The translations under genes and the position numbers were made by a program. A stretch of 64,000 nt of DNA. It comes from Echinostoma caproni (taxonomy: Eukaryota > Platyhelminthes > Trematoda > Plagiorchiida > Echinostomatidae). The number at the start of each line of letters is the position of its first letter. The first letter of the stretch is position 1. The notes beneath the pieces were generated by a model that saw only the letters and a program-made list of their open reading frames with translations, searched no databases and was not told where the DNA came from. Below are positions 1 to 12,194 of the stretch, piece after piece. Where the stretch lies: NCBI GenBank assembly GCA_900618425.1, contig UZAN01039376.1:146293-210292 (forward strand), given 5' to 3'.

Positions 1-3000
1 ACTTTTATGAAAACCAAGTATCCCGTGATACAATTTATTTAATGAGTGGAATCAGTCCAGGCCTTCAGTATCCTAATGATTAACTTTCATTGGACCAATG
101 ATTTCCTCGACTAGCACGGATTCCTTTGAGTCAACTGCGATTTCCTACGTATTTCTTACATTGAAACGCATGCTTGACAAAATACGTAACAATGGTACAA
201 GGATACAGTGAAAAAATTAACAGTATTTCACAGAGATACTTTAAATAACTGAGGTCGCTTTACACTGAATGTATATATTGAAAGGAAGGCCTGATCCATC
301 CACTANTAACTAAAAGGTAAAGAAAAACACCGCTTTTCGGAAAGTTTTACCGTAGTAAATTTGCGCTTCATACCATCAAACGCAAGTCATATGGCAAAAG
401 CACAGTAACATCAGTCGTACATCGGTCTACGACGAAATTGACGAACGGCCTTCTTAGCTCATCATAGACCCTAATCTGACCACAGGTACGTGAGTAAAGA
501 GATAAATGACTAAACAACACGTCGTTATATTACATTTTTTCTTCTTTTCTTTATACAGTAAGCTCATCGCTTCTGGTATTTGATGAACATTTTTGCTTGT
601 AATCGAACAGCACTGACCTCAATGGAGCCTTCGACTAATTTGATCGCGCAGCTCAGATGGATTTCCTTTTTCCGAAAGGAATGCCCCAGAAGTACGCTGA
701 CTTACTGAGGTTGCAATACTCACCTCAGGTTGAGTAAGGGACTACAACGAACTAATTAGGAGGTTCGTCACCAGCAACGGCATTCGTCAAGAGTACCCTA
801 GTTCACGATTTCATTTTTTCGTACACTTATTTCGACTATCGGTGTTTACGTAGTTTAGCTCGAGCGGGATGGAGCGAACGAGTATTCTGAAGGTAAGCCG
901 TCATGTGTTTGGGTGTGCATCTGGGATAAACCTGCTAACCCGTCGAATTCAGACTGGTGGGCTTCCCTGGCTAGGGTACGTATTGGGTATGCCCATCCGT
1001 CGTCAGCCATACTGCGCTTTATTCGCTTAAGCTGTTAGTGAGTGACTGTGTGTGCAAAATGTTCAGTGGTCAACGAGCTATCGGATCAGGATAATTGAAT
1101 AAGGCAAAGCCAGGTAATATGTGAAAAGTGGACATGATATGAGAAATGTTAGATAAGAATGAGTAAAACAAGTATGACAATCTGAGAAAAAGACGGCCAA
1201 TGACGAAATGAGGAGAATGTAAAAGGTGTCACACAGGGCAATCACTCTTATGGCCATGGTAACAACAAAGTTTCCACCCTGTTTTAATTAATATGACACA
1301 ATACCTAATGATCCGTTCATACCATACCGGGTGATTCACTAGCCTGGAAACATTCTTGAGAAAAACATTCGGCTGCCATTGAGGATCTGGTGCGGAAAGC
1401 CGACCACTCTGTTTCAACCTTTCGCTGTTCGTTAAAAACATCTCACAGTTATCAATCACTGCAAGACTGACTAAACGAAACGTGACAAAACAGATTTGGT
1501 TTGATTGAAGTTTCAGTTTTCGGTAATCTTGCGAACAAACCAACCGTTTTAATCCGCTAAAATAAAAACCGGTAGGCATCTGTGAAACCATACCCTATTT
1601 CCTACAAACCGGTCTGGTTCAGAGCGCAACAAATAGAATCCCGAAAATGCCAGTGACTACAAAGAAGTTGAGTAATAGTGTGAACTGTTTACACCACCGC
1701 CCAGCTCAGTTAAGAGTATGATAGGTAGCTCGTTTACACAATCTCTCGTGGTAACACATACAGGAAAAAAACTGCAAAGTGGCATCCGCGGTGACACTGA
1801 ACCTTTTCTCTTATTTGATATGCAGTATTAAAACAACCATGGGTAGATTATTTTACCGACCTCTACTTAATACCCCACGGAGCACCCAGTACAGCGGTAT
1901 CATCGTTTGTGGGATCATGGATAACTGTAACTCATTCATATCATCACCTGTCTCAATCACTAAACTGTAGATGATCACATAGATGTAACCAGTATGTGGA
2001 AAGATGTGACGGGTTGAGCAATGATACAATAAAGATAAAATCCTATGCGATGAGGTTGAGTAGCGAAGGAGAAGATAAAGGCAACACATTGTTGCCATTG
2101 GCATTGTGGATTGAAAGCGGTGATCAGTCAGGGAATGACAGAGAAAAATGTGATTTCTGTTAGATAGTGAATAGGTTCGAATTCGATCTTATTATTCAGG
2201 TGAAATACTGTTAATTAATTCACCATTGTTACCATTGTTAATTATACTATCAAATGTGCATTTGAATGTCACACATACGTAAGCAATCGCATTTGATTCA
2301 AAGGAATCGTTTTTATTCGAGAAAATCTCGGCCTCAATGGAATTTACTCATTGGGTTATTGAGGGCTTAGACTGACTCCACTCATGCAATGAATCATGCT
2401 CACATTCACGTCTGGGTATGGTGACCGACTTATCGATCCATCTTGACACGATTCGCTTCCTTACCCGACCGACTCCGGGTTCTTTCATTCGTATCTATGA
2501 TGAACAGTCGATCACCGATCACGTACCAAAATAGGAACAGCCCATTGAATCTTCAGGGAATCCTAGTCACCGCCATTAGTCCCACATCTTCACAGCGTTG
2601 ACTTTGAGGCTCTTGGTTAGGATGCTTGGTCCCCTATCCGAATGTGTGCAATTCAAGTTTCAGTTGAGAGACGTAATGGACGTACCACCGACCAGATCTC
2701 ACCGGTTCGACATAACCATCGATCAATTTTTGTCGATTTCATCAACATCAGAAGACATATGTGGGCAGAATTAATATTGGCCATCTATTTCGCGTGCTCT
2801 CATTCAGCTGTAAACGCACATTTATATGACCATGTGAAACGAAGATGCATAAGAGTTGAAATGAGTCATTTGAACAAAGTGTTGGACAAGTGAGTCGAGT
2901 GATTTGTGTTTGGTTAAGGGTTGAGGTCAAGTAAGATGAGAAAATTTGATATAGGGTGAACTGGACCAAACGAGTTGGTGAATGTGGTGAACTAGGGAGG

Positions 3001-3060
3001 GGGAGGGAAGGACATGTCACGTCATGCTATGGTAGGGCGGTATCACGTGTGATATCATCA
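1..3060. other. Intergenic/intronic stretch, no recognised gene
   Basis: AT-rich sequence with no frame I recognise. The longest frame is a 120-codon minus-strand one at 1229-1591, unlike any family I know and without signal peptide or repeats. One ambiguous base lies at 306. No tRNA-like boxes, long inverted repeats or transposon domains were seen. Confidence 0.5.
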
Positions 3061-3423
3061 CTACCGTGGCAAAAACAGTTGTGTCACAAATGTTTTTGAA
3101 CACAATTGCAGTTTCAAGCGATGAATAATTATCGCTTCTAAGAGTCGCAAAGTCCGTGAACTGCGAGGCCTCGCAATGACTCGAAATGCTTTGGGTGCGT
3201 CCACGTGGTGACCGGAGTCTAACAAACGACGGACAATCGCACTAGATGGAAATTTCCCTCCGCGAAGACCAAACTGCTTCGGAATATGTTCACATATTCT
3301 GGTTGATAAGTGACGTTCTGTCCTTCCGATGTACCGCTGACCGCAATTACATTGAAATGAATGGACACAGTTGGAGGTAACACTAACGTCCTTTCGATCC
3401 AGATTAGTGCGTCCCGTAGACAA
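3061..3423 (-). pseudogene. GIY-YIG endonuclease domain of Penelope-like element
   Basis: A 120-codon frame with the C-terminal endonuclease typical of PLEs. It shows CVHSFQCNCGQRYIGRT (the family's GIY-YIG signature, reduced here to V-H...YIG), then RHLSTRICEH with conserved Arg, Glu and His, then the SSAIVRRLLDSGHHVD segment, and an AFRVI/LEAIIIHRLK tail ending at the family's usual position. The domain nicks target DNA before reverse transcription. It lies one frame away from the RT at 3629-4438; the linker (3430-3530) is readable in a third register. That the frame is still open suggests a fairly recent insertion. Confidence 0.87.
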
Positions 3424-4390
3424 TCATTAATCTTACGGCATTGTACGTCCTTTCGATGGCGTGTGTTAAACGTTGAGATATCCTTCTTGTCGCATCGTCT
3501 CCCTTGAAAGGCAGTTCAATATGGACATCGTTCTATTTAGCCGATAGGGGAAATAGGCTTGGTGTTGATCGGCTTGCTGTACTTGTGGATAAATGCGATG
3601 GGATAACTATTGTCTATCAAGGTATTGGTCAGTCGGTCCAGTTCATCTGGAGGACGTGCGGACTGCATAGTCGGCGAACCCTGTGAAACGGAGTGCGTAC
3701 CAGACCACGCCTGTATCCCACAGGGCAGAAACTCCTGAAGTGTAAGTACTGTCCTGTCCATGTGGGCTTTGAATACATAGATATCTGTAGCTTACCGTCT
3801 GACATTCGATTGAGTAGTAAGTCAAAAAATGGAAGTTTCCATTTCGATTTACATTCTAAATTCAGTTTGATGTTGGGATGCAATGAGTTCAACTTGTGAA
3901 ATAATGCCTTGATATCTGTTTCGTTGCACGCAATAACTAGTGTATCATCAACATACCACCGATAAAGTAGGGTTGAATTCAAATCACCTTCTAGTTTGTT
4001 TTCTATTGTTGACAGGAAGATATCAGCAAGAATTGGCCCCAAAGGGCTACCCATAGCTACACCATGAACCTGTTTATAGATGTTTCCATTGAAAACGAAC
4101 TGTACGTCGCGGACGCATAAATCCAGTAGGATTTTCAAATCATTGGCGAGGAAACCTATTTCTTTGGCACGTTTGCATACTTCGTTCACAGCTTCCTCGA
4201 CCGGGACATTTGTGAACAATGAAGTAATATCGTAAGAGGGGAGAAAACAATTACGGTAATCAACGTCCGGTATTGCTTCTTTTAATTGGAATGTATCCTT
4301 CAGTCCGAACTTGCACAGTGTGGTACTAATTGGAGCAATCAGCTTCGCCAACCATTGTGCAAGTTTGTGTTGGGGAGAGTTAACCATCGA
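3061..4390 (-). mobile_element. Penelope-like retroelement, family A copy 1, 5'-truncated and frameshifted
   Basis: This is the best preserved PLE in the window. Read on the minus strand it runs reverse transcriptase (about 4390-3640), linker (about 3530-3430, with the PLE-like LPFKGD motif) and GIY-YIG endonuclease (3423-3061). The reading frame changes at least twice. Similarity starts abruptly within the RT N-terminal region, near residues SMVNSPQHKLAQWL, so the 5' part of the ORF is missing, as expected for a target-primed, 5'-truncated insertion. PLEs are retroelements common in flatworms. The copy cannot make an intact protein. Confidence 0.9.
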
Positions 4391-4438
4391 TTTTTGTCGA
4401 GTTGTGAGGAAAAGTATTCTATTTGAGTTCATCGTCAA
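3629..4438 (-). pseudogene. Penelope-like reverse transcriptase domain, truncated
   Basis: A 269-codon open frame holding the RT palm. The motif-A region reads SYDITSLFTNVP (about residues 68-79). The QVHGVAMGSPLGP block follows at about 123-135. The catalytic YVDD sits in YRWYVDDT at about 160-167. Downstream, SKPTWTGQYLHF is the PLE thumb region, after which the frame runs off. The catalytic aspartates are present, but N-terminal fingers are missing and the C-terminus is frameshifted away from the linker and GIY-YIG part. The start methionine is probably not native: the family match begins about 16 residues in. It copied element RNA when active; this copy is a relic. Confidence 0.88.
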
Positions 4439-4439
4439 T

Positions 4440-6065
4440 GGAAAAGGATTTCCATTGCACTAGTCATAGGTTGCATTATTGCACTTAATACAAACAATTT
4501 CTTTTTGCTCAATGGAAACAATCAACCTCAGGTGTAAATCAATGAGAACCGTTTGGTACCTTGCAGTCCATGGGTGAAATTACTATGCAGAATGCGTGAG
4601 TGAGTATCGAGTTGTATAAACTGTTCGCTTTACCGATGAAAGATGATGAGCTTGAGCCCCGGCCACTGTCAACCAAGCTTTCAATTCCGTTTTATTCGGC
4701 AGCCCTCATCCAGTTACGTCCATCTTTCTGAAAATATGAACCCCATCGGTGTATATATCTTGCCACAAAATCCTCGTACAGCACAATAAAAGAAAGCGAA
4801 ATTTCAATCACTCACCTCGTATTTAATGGAACATAATAGTGAAAAAGTAAAATGTTACCGCGGCAAGAGTTTGGTAGCTACCTAGGATTCCGGAAAACAA
4901 CCTTATCAACACAGTCGTTTCCATTTGGGTGTGACCTTCAGTTAATCCGTCGACTATTCACGAATTACGCTATATTCTTCTGGTTAAAATTTTACAATTT
5001 TTTCCATTAGGTTAAGGTGTGAGATGCACACAATGAAATCCACGGGACCGTAATCAGCTTGTAATGAGATTCGAGTTATGAACCGCGACAGTATCCTACT
5101 TACGAACCACTTCTGCTTGATAATTCACTGTTAATAACAATGGTAAAAGGCGTTCAAATACGCAAATTTCTTCATATGAAACCTGACCTTCATGCAGAAA
5201 CAAAACACAATAACTCGGACCATGAGCTTAAAATGCGCCCCACAGACACATTTTCATCTGTATTATTGATTGGCCTGTGCTTCAGATCCCAACAAATTTA
5301 CCACTATTTCAACTGTTGGAAACTCTTTTATTCCATCTTCATGCACTTTATTACAGTAAGTTCGCTATAGTTCCTGATGGTGTTCCATTTCGAATATATA
5401 ATTTCAAGCGTACTTTCATTAATGAGGCAAGATAACAAGAGGTCAGTAACTTTAGCTGGATTTTTCTATAGGTTGCCTTTTAGCATTCGTTTCTCCTTTG
5501 ATCATGATGGCCTAAAGCATCACAACACAGTAGACCTTGATCGACTGCATCACGGGGCTATTTCATGTGTTTTATGTGGATCCCCCTGGTTAAGGAAGAA
5601 CATCAGTCACTGAACTGTGGAAATCGATAGTAAGACCAACCGGTCACATGTCATCCAATGGAAGGCGCTGCAGCATGACTTGAACTACCATTCAAGTGTA
5701 TATTTCAGTCTATTTGAAGATAAAGCAGCCTTCTGATTTCGCTTATTTGGCCGTCGGGAGCTATGCTCCAACGGACCACGACAGTGAATAACCTAGCCCG
5801 GAAGGTTTGTACTCTGTTCTCGAATTTCTCACTTACTGCAACCTTTGATAAACATATGATTCAAATTCACACACCTAATTATTATATACTTTCGCTTGCA
5901 ATCACAGCCTCATTTGGGAGTAGAGGAATGTCCAAAGCTCGTGTCAAGGTTCCAATTATACATGACTGCTCCACGTTTTTTCAACTTGCTTCATTTGGGG
6001 AATATAGAATGATATTTTTTATAAGCTTTATTTTGCATTTAACCTCACATTTTCTTTCCACTTAG
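4440..6065. other. No recognised gene
   Basis: Between the truncated end of the PLE and the LINE I see only short unrecognised frames, the longest 100 codons at 5763-6065 on the plus strand. No repeat boundary, tRNA-like box or splice pattern is convincing. Confidence 0.45.
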
Positions 6066-6083
6066 AGCTGGACAGTAGAAACG

Positions 6084-6866
6084 TCATAGATGTGTTTTCG
6101 ACCTGACCTGGGGAACCTCCTTGTGTCGAAGCGTAACACAATATTTGAATGTAAGTACTGCATGATCGCTGCCTTCAAGGGGGGGAGTTACATTGACAGA
6201 ATCTACCATCAGCTCCTCATTGGTCAACACTAAATCCAGGATGGACGGCGACTGTAGGTTTCCAAACCTAGTACCCACCTCCACATGGTTGTATAGTGGA
6301 TGCGAGTCGATCAGCCGTTTGAATTGATGTTCGAAAAATGGACAGACGGTCGCTGATTTGTTGAGATTGGGGCAGTTGAAATCACCCATAAGGAAAACAT
6401 GGGTGAATTTTTGTGTAAGAATGTGTGACATAGTTAGTAAAGGCGTTTCATTGGCCGTCTCCAGGGATGATGGAGGACGATAGACTACACCAATCAGACA
6501 ATCATCATGTTTGGACAATTTCAGTCGACACCACAGAGTGTCCGGTATCGAAACGGGAGGGTAGAATTGCTCGCAATGAAGACTGTTTTGGTAGTAGAGT
6601 AAAACACCACCACCACGGGTAGGAAGATCGCTTCTGAGTAGAGACATTCCTGATAAAGACAATTCGGAGTCTGAAATGTCAGCTGTGAGCCAAATCTGTG
6701 TAACCGCAATAATATCCCACTGACTAGATATAAAACGTAAATTCAACTCCGAAAATTTGCCGAGTCCTTGAGCATTGGAGTAGAAAGAGTTTAGATACTG
6801 TCGGTGTAGAACTCCGCCTGGGTAGGAGGTGGTAATTCGGCCGACCCCTTCGTGGTCGGTTACCAT
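6084..6866 (-). pseudogene. AP-type endonuclease domain of LINE ORF2 (endonuclease/exonuclease/phosphatase fold)
   Basis: A 260-codon frame covering one endonuclease domain. Family landmarks in order: YSNAQGLGKFSEL (the N-terminal Asn motif), IIAVTQIWL, a GGGVLLYY strand, CLIGVVYRPP, FLMGDFNCPN (catalytic Asp/Asn), SILDLVLTN and the terminal GSDHAVLTF with the catalytic SDH. The second motif, normally T-E-T/x-W with a metal-binding Glu, reads TQIW, so that Glu is Gln and nicking should be abolished or strongly reduced. The frame stops shortly after SDH, with no RT following. In an intact element this domain cuts the target to prime reverse transcription. Confidence 0.87.
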
Positions 6867-7318
6867 TAGTGTTTTGACACAGAAGCTCTGGCACTTTGGA
6901 CCACGGGTTGCGTGACGAGTTTCGGTACTTGCATGGAGTGATCTTTTGCATCAGAAGGGTTCTCCAGATTTGGGCGTGCTTTGAGCCCGGGATTGAGTAG
7001 GGGTCCTACACGTAGTTCTGGAGGCCCTCTGTTGTTTTTTCCCACCATAACTGTAAGATTGGTTTCGCCATTTTTGAAGTTCCAAGGGTAACTTTTTATT
7101 ATCTTCGGACCGTTACCACGGTAATGTGGTGAACAGGGAAGACGACTGATTGAGGTTGTCAATAGGTCGCTACACCCAAGTAAATTTTGAACGGATCTCC
7201 ATTCTATTCCGCCGTTCTGATAATCTTTTGGTTCATCCGGATCATCCAACTGCGGGACACCATAGATGAAGACGACCCTCTTATTGTCCTTCACTTGTGC
7301 TTTCATTGGATGGAACAA
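6866..7318 (-). pseudogene. LINE ORF1-like protein, C-terminal part
   Basis: A 150-codon frame immediately upstream of the endonuclease. I see no zinc knuckle, RRM or coiled coil. It has a basic central part and an ELRVGPLLNPGLKARPN segment that recurs, mutated, in the plus-strand copy at 30283-30585 (ELRVRPMLNSGLK). That recurrence, and the position just before the endonuclease, are the reasons for the ORF1 label. Its TAA stop shares one base with the ATG of the next frame. ORF1 proteins of this class bind element RNA; here that is inferred from position only. The true start probably lies upstream of 7318. Confidence 0.6.
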
Positions 7319-8879
7319 TTGACCCTTTTAGAAACTAACGAGATTGTTTAAAACGATGTGAAGATCTGAGTAACTTTCAATTCAGCGAGTTCAATCCTAA
7401 CCGTCGAACCAGATTTATTTGAAATACACTGGTTATAAGAGTAACACTGCCTCATGTTTCTTTGGATACCGCGTTCACAACACATACTGAATCATTACTT
7501 ATGTTGAAAATCGGAATGGCCGTACAGTGGCCTTATACAGAGTGAACTCGCAAACATCTGAAACTTTCCTTGTTCGTACAAACTTAATCCTGCTTTTAAT
7601 TCACATCGACAACGACCAGCTTTATAAAGAAACAATGAATTCCATTGCGACATACGTGCCATAGGTCGCACGGCCTCCCTATAGGTATCCATCTTCTATG
7701 TACACCCTAGATGAAATCTGGTTAAGACACTGATAAACACAAGTGTGACGCGTTTAGCGGTTTTGGGTGCGACTCTTAGGCCTGTCTGTTGTTGAGGAAA
7801 AAATCTGTCGCATTGTAGAGTAGAATCATACACGAAAACGCAAGAGCGGAACAGTATTCAATTTATTACAAATAAAAGTATTTGAGACAGATGCACACAC
7901 AGCAGCAATGTTCATAGCATAGTTCAGTCAGATATTCATATCTTGAAGCACTTTCTCTCTTATTGGCCTCATCAGCTGAGATCGAACGGGTCAGCGCCGA
8001 GTATGTTGGTTAAAATCAACCTGTGCCCGAGTGTAATTTACCTGCATGAACAGGAACTGTCACATTTGGATCCATGAGGCTTTCGATTCAACAAAATCAT
8101 CTAATCGGTACGTCGAAATCTACGTACATTCCATTGCTGTTGCGAAGAAAAGGCAAGAATGCGGAGTCAATGGAAGGAAAGGTGAGATTGAATACAAAAG
8201 AGTGGGACACAAGTGATTGCATTTCAAATATTTCTTCATTCATTCCCTTAAATGTATTGAGTAGCAATTGAATTAATGGACATAATTTCCTAGTTCATTC
8301 GTTCATATACTATTCATCATAAGCACTGAAAATCGGCGCTGGCACCGAGTTGGTTGACGTTGGAGGCATCTAACTCACAACAGATAACGCAGAATCATCA
8401 CAATAATTGTTCGAGGCTTGTTCGTCTCTGAGCTGCAAACGAGACTTTTACTTCTTCACTATATTTATATGTATATAGTGAGAGTGAGAATTCCAGAGAA
8501 ATCCTGACGTTTGTCAAATCTCTTTCTCGTCAAATCGCATGTCTGTAATGCCTAGGGTTTCGGGGCTCAAACCCAAAGTACTATCCTATGAGATACACAG
8601 TATATATGTACTAGTATCTACTTAGTTTATTATTTGTGTTATCGGTTCTGTTGTCTACTTCGATGATGGTTGGTGGTGCATTTGTTATAGCATAACGAAA
8701 GCCAAGTGGGAAAAGTTACTCAGAGTATATTTATTAATTAAAACGACCGATAGTCAAGAAGCAGATTTTGTTGTTTTATTTCCGCTATAGGTCATCCTTT
8801 GTAATTGAGTGTTTGGGCCAGTCGATTTTGCATGGACTCAACTAAATTGGCATTCAAATCCCATCTTTCTGTCTTCTCT
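7319..8879. other. No recognised gene; contains one B-box/CTGATGA motif
   Basis: Short unrecognised frames only: minus strand 7495-7692 (65 codons) and plus strand 8074-8271. A minus-strand B-box-like and hammerhead-core-like motif at 7969-7987 is listed separately. Confidence 0.4.
7940..8030 (-). repeat. Possible third tRNA-like/hammerhead-like repeat, weak
   Basis: On the minus strand GTTCGATCTC (7987-7978, B-box-like) is followed directly by CTGATGA (7975-7969) and then GAGAAAG about 15 bases on. The order resembles the two hammerhead-bearing tRNA-like families elsewhere in the window. No stem I pairing was found on either side, and no clear A box, so this may be chance. Confidence 0.25.
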
Positions 8880-9097
8880 AATGCACGCTGCATTCTGGAA
8901 TTTGGTCAAGTTAGATAACTTATCTCTACCTTCATTACAGGGAAAAAGCTTTCGATTACATTCAGATCCAGGTTGTTGGGTGGTAACTGGAAAAATTTGG
9001 GTTTTGGAAATTTCATAAACCAGAAACTGCAGAAATGTAGGGAAAAAATACACAGTTTCTTCAGGAATTCTTGCACAACAAACATTTCAATCCCCAA
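8838..9097 (-). pseudogene. Possible DDE transposase scrap (Tc1/mariner-like end)
   Basis: A 63-codon minus frame (8906-9097) contains LPPNNLDLNVIESFF. This resembles the last catalytic block of Tc1/mariner-type DDE transposases, where a P-x-S-P-D-L-N-x-I-E pattern carries the third acidic residue. VVQEFLKKL, about 30 residues earlier, fits the helix that usually precedes it. The first two acidic residues, a DNA-binding domain and terminal inverted repeats were not seen. Similarity over about 15 residues can be chance. Confidence 0.28.
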
Positions 9098-9100
9098 AAG

Positions 9101-12100
9101 GTCCCATTTGAATCGTCAGCCACAAGAATGCAAACACAACCAGGATCTAAACATTGCAGATCATTAATGTGGATTTATTTTTTCTGAACGAAGTATTGGT
9201 GTCAACCACGTCAACTAGGCTGTCCCCAGAACAGGTCAATGCTGTTTGCGTTGCCTATAGATGCATAGAAGCATGCACGAATTGGAGGAAAACTGCTTAT
9301 GTATTTGCCTATGTAATTGATTTTTAATTCAAACCACGCAGAACACACTGCGCCAATGATATGATATATGGTTCCGGTGTCTGTAGTAATGAAACCGATG
9401 TTTCGAATTACACCGTTTGGAGATCTGATGCACCCAATATATAAGGTACCAAACATTTATATAATAAACCTCTCTTTTGGAATGGAATGATGAGCTTTAT
9501 CCCCAAAAAGTATTGATTTTTTCAAATGAATTTTACAAATGATATCCCCCAAATACCTGCATGGTCAGTGCAACAAAATTAACACTTTCTAGAAATCCAC
9601 GTACATGAGCCCCAAAACCAAGGCGCCTGGTATTTAATCCCCAACCACCTGAAAGTTTTCAGCGAAATGCCTGAAACGGTCGAATTCAGATGGAACCATC
9701 TTATTTCCAACGATGTGATACGAAAATTGCGGCTACTCTACAACCAGAATATGCTCTGCTTTTGAAGTTTGAAGATTTCTCAGCTGAGACCGAATGCAAT
9801 CATCGTCTCTCTCTCTCTCTCTCTTTCCGATAGGGTAGGTTTCATCCCTCCACGTAACTTTGAACGTCATCAGCCTTAGGAAACCAAAATCAAAGCGTGA
9901 CTTTGGGGCAACGTTTACATTATGTGATATTAAATTACGACAGCGACAGAAGAGGTAGTTGCCGACTGGACATGGAAATCCAAAGCGTACTCGTATTCAG
10001 CTACGAGAATCTCCCGTCTGCGAGACTTAATAAGAAAGCCAGGGAATTGAGGGTCGGTTTATTGGATGAAATTACATAAATTAAATAACATGTACGAGGG
10101 AAGATCATTATATCAATAGATATCAATTTATTTGGTGCTCTTATAGACGCATTGTTGTCGATTGACTTGCACAAAAGTTGTTTGGTTCAGAATGCCAAAT
10201 AGTTGGTTGTCCAAAGAGTGTATCATGTAGCGCCCTCGCTGGCCTCAAGTCAGATCAGCAAAATTCCTTTGGTTAGCTGCTCTCATCGAAAGCCGCACCT
10301 TGAGCATCGGTGTCATGACCTGGAATATAAAAGAGTATTATCGTGTGCGGCTCTGAAGCAAGGTTTCGGCTATGAATGAACTACGAAAGGATATCAGTCT
10401 GGAGCATAGCTGGATATAAACACATAGACGTAATGAGCGATAAGTTTTTTCACGGCAAACTATTCGTTCTGATGAAAAGCACCATATGATTGCTATCGAC
10501 AAAATCATGATCAGTCCTAAGTGCCTTATAGAATGAGCAATTGAAACCGGTGCTATGCCAACTTTTACATTCCAAGACGATATCGCAGATTTGATGACAT
10601 TTGTTGTGTAGCACTGAAGACAATTTCCACTGAACACTGCCAGTATCACGTGGAGAATAAAAAGTATCGAAAAGACGAATCTAGTAAAGCCTAGTGAAAC
10701 TGACCAAGGTGATTGAAAACTGCTAAGATCAAGTTTCTCAATGTGTGAAATCATTTTTGTTGCCTATGCTATTCCGTGCAGACCAAGCGTTCTCGTTAGA
10801 ATTAGCAATGATTTAACGAAACACAAGCAGGGCTTCTTTTGAATAATCGCTTTCCTTGCTATACACATGTTAATCAGATGCATGGACAAGTAATTGTTTT
10901 ACCATTATGCTCACCATTAGAAGAGGTTAGACTATTGGGTCATGAGTTGTTTCAGCAATTGAGGTTCTCATTTGTATCTACATGAATAATTCATGTTGAA
11001 TTGGGGAACAATACAGCGATGAGGGGTAAAGTAGGATGATTTATGGAGTAATTTTACTGCATAAGAGCACAGTGATTGCTAGCAATAATGTATTGTGCTA
11101 CTGAAAGTTGTTGATAAGTAACCTCAGAACAGTCGGATCACGCAGCGGCCTGGATGGATAGCAATCAAAAATGGAATTGCACGTGCTGTACTCCGTATTT
11201 GATCCTGTAACCTACCTGGTAAGTTATCTTGAACAGGAGATCTGGAGAATGTTGGTATTTTCCGATCCAATTTCGCAGTCTGGTGGAAACGGACCATCAC
11301 TCAAAAACCCTGTTATTCAATCTGGCTCCGTTGCTCGTCAAAATCACTTTGACTCGGAATATTTTGCCTCGAACGAAGAAATTATCGTTTATGCGTCAAA
11401 CGTTGAGCTTTGTGCGCAAATTGTCATCAGTGTAGAAACGCATGCTGCTTTTCTATAGCCAACGTACACCGTGTCATGCTTACAGCACTATGAATAATGT
11501 TACGTCAGCTGTCAAGTTTTGCGCGCGTTTCTGGCCAATTCGTCATCATAAAAACATGACGCAGGCATGATCACAGTACAATGGTTCTCATTCTCTCACT
11601 CCCATATCTAACCAAGTTAACCACAAAACATAATTATTCTGTTCTGAATACTGCAAACTGCTGAAAGCAGATTTGCCTGAGCCAAGTGGTTTGGTAATTG
11701 CTAAAACGGGTGATGTAAATCAATTTTTACTAACACACACACGGACGCACCCCAATCTCGAAAGCAATTAGTTCCCGAACAAAACAGAACAATGAGTACA
11801 ACACTGGAAGCGAGCGCGATTTAATTGCGTAATACGTTCGCTGTATTTCAGCTGGTGCTTACTGTAGAATACGAAATAATTTATACAGCAATAGCAATAT
11901 ATAGCAATGTCGGACGAACTGTTCTTGAAGATAGCATTCAACCAGGAGATGGTAATTTCAGCAGTGACGCATATTGAGTCATTATAGGGATGAGTTGTAC
12001 ACCAACAAAACTGACGATCATCACGTTTTGGCGGTGGTGGTATTGTTCGAAACCAGAATCCTGCGGTTGCATGCAAAACATTGAAGATGACTCACACCAA

Positions 12101-12190
12101 TTGAGCAGCCTCAAAGTTAAGGGCAAACAAGTGGAGTACGGAATAATATAGCGGTTATCGTATAGAACAAATAGAAGACAAATAGTGAGA
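9101..12190. other. No recognised gene; CT microsatellite
   Basis: A (CT)n tract sits at about 9806-9825. Unrecognised frames include plus 11171-11458 (95 codons), with a donor-like CTG|GTAAGT inside at about 11219, and minus 9211-9456. Nothing here could be tied to a family, apart from the low-confidence frame at 10338-10754. Confidence 0.4.
10338..10754 (-). CDS. Hypothetical frame with N-terminal hydrophobic segment
   Basis: 138 codons on the minus strand. Residues about 25-42 form a strongly hydrophobic stretch (FVFSILFILHVILAVFSG), followed by NCLQCYTT. A second hydrophobic run lies at about 80-92. This could be a signal sequence or anchor of a small secreted or membrane protein, or one exon of one. 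The two close cysteines are too little to assign a Ly6-type domain. No neighbouring exon, poly-A signal or family match was recognised, and AT-rich noise often yields such frames. Confidence 0.18.
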   Translation of the reverse strand: MISHIEKLDLSSFQSPWSVSLGFTRFVFSILFILHVILAVFSGNCLQCYTTNVIKSAISSWNVKVGIAPVSIAHSIRHLGLIMILSIAIIWCFSSERIVCREKTYRSLRLCVYIQLCSRLISFRSSFIAETLLQSRTR

Positions 12191-12194
12191 GACG

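Larger units (their letters stand above)
6066..7318 (-). mobile_element. CR1/Jockey-type LINE fragment: ORF1 end plus AP endonuclease, RT missing
   Basis: A minus-strand non-LTR retrotransposon remnant. An ORF1-like frame (7318-6866) is followed by an apurinic endonuclease frame (6866-6084) joined by a TAATG stop/start overlap. Sequence beyond 6084, where RT should follow, shows no RT motif, so the 3' two-thirds is lost by deletion or later insertion. A second copy of the same region with the same ORF1-end/endonuclease-start similarity occurs at 30283-30864, which supports treating these frames as one family. Confidence 0.82.
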
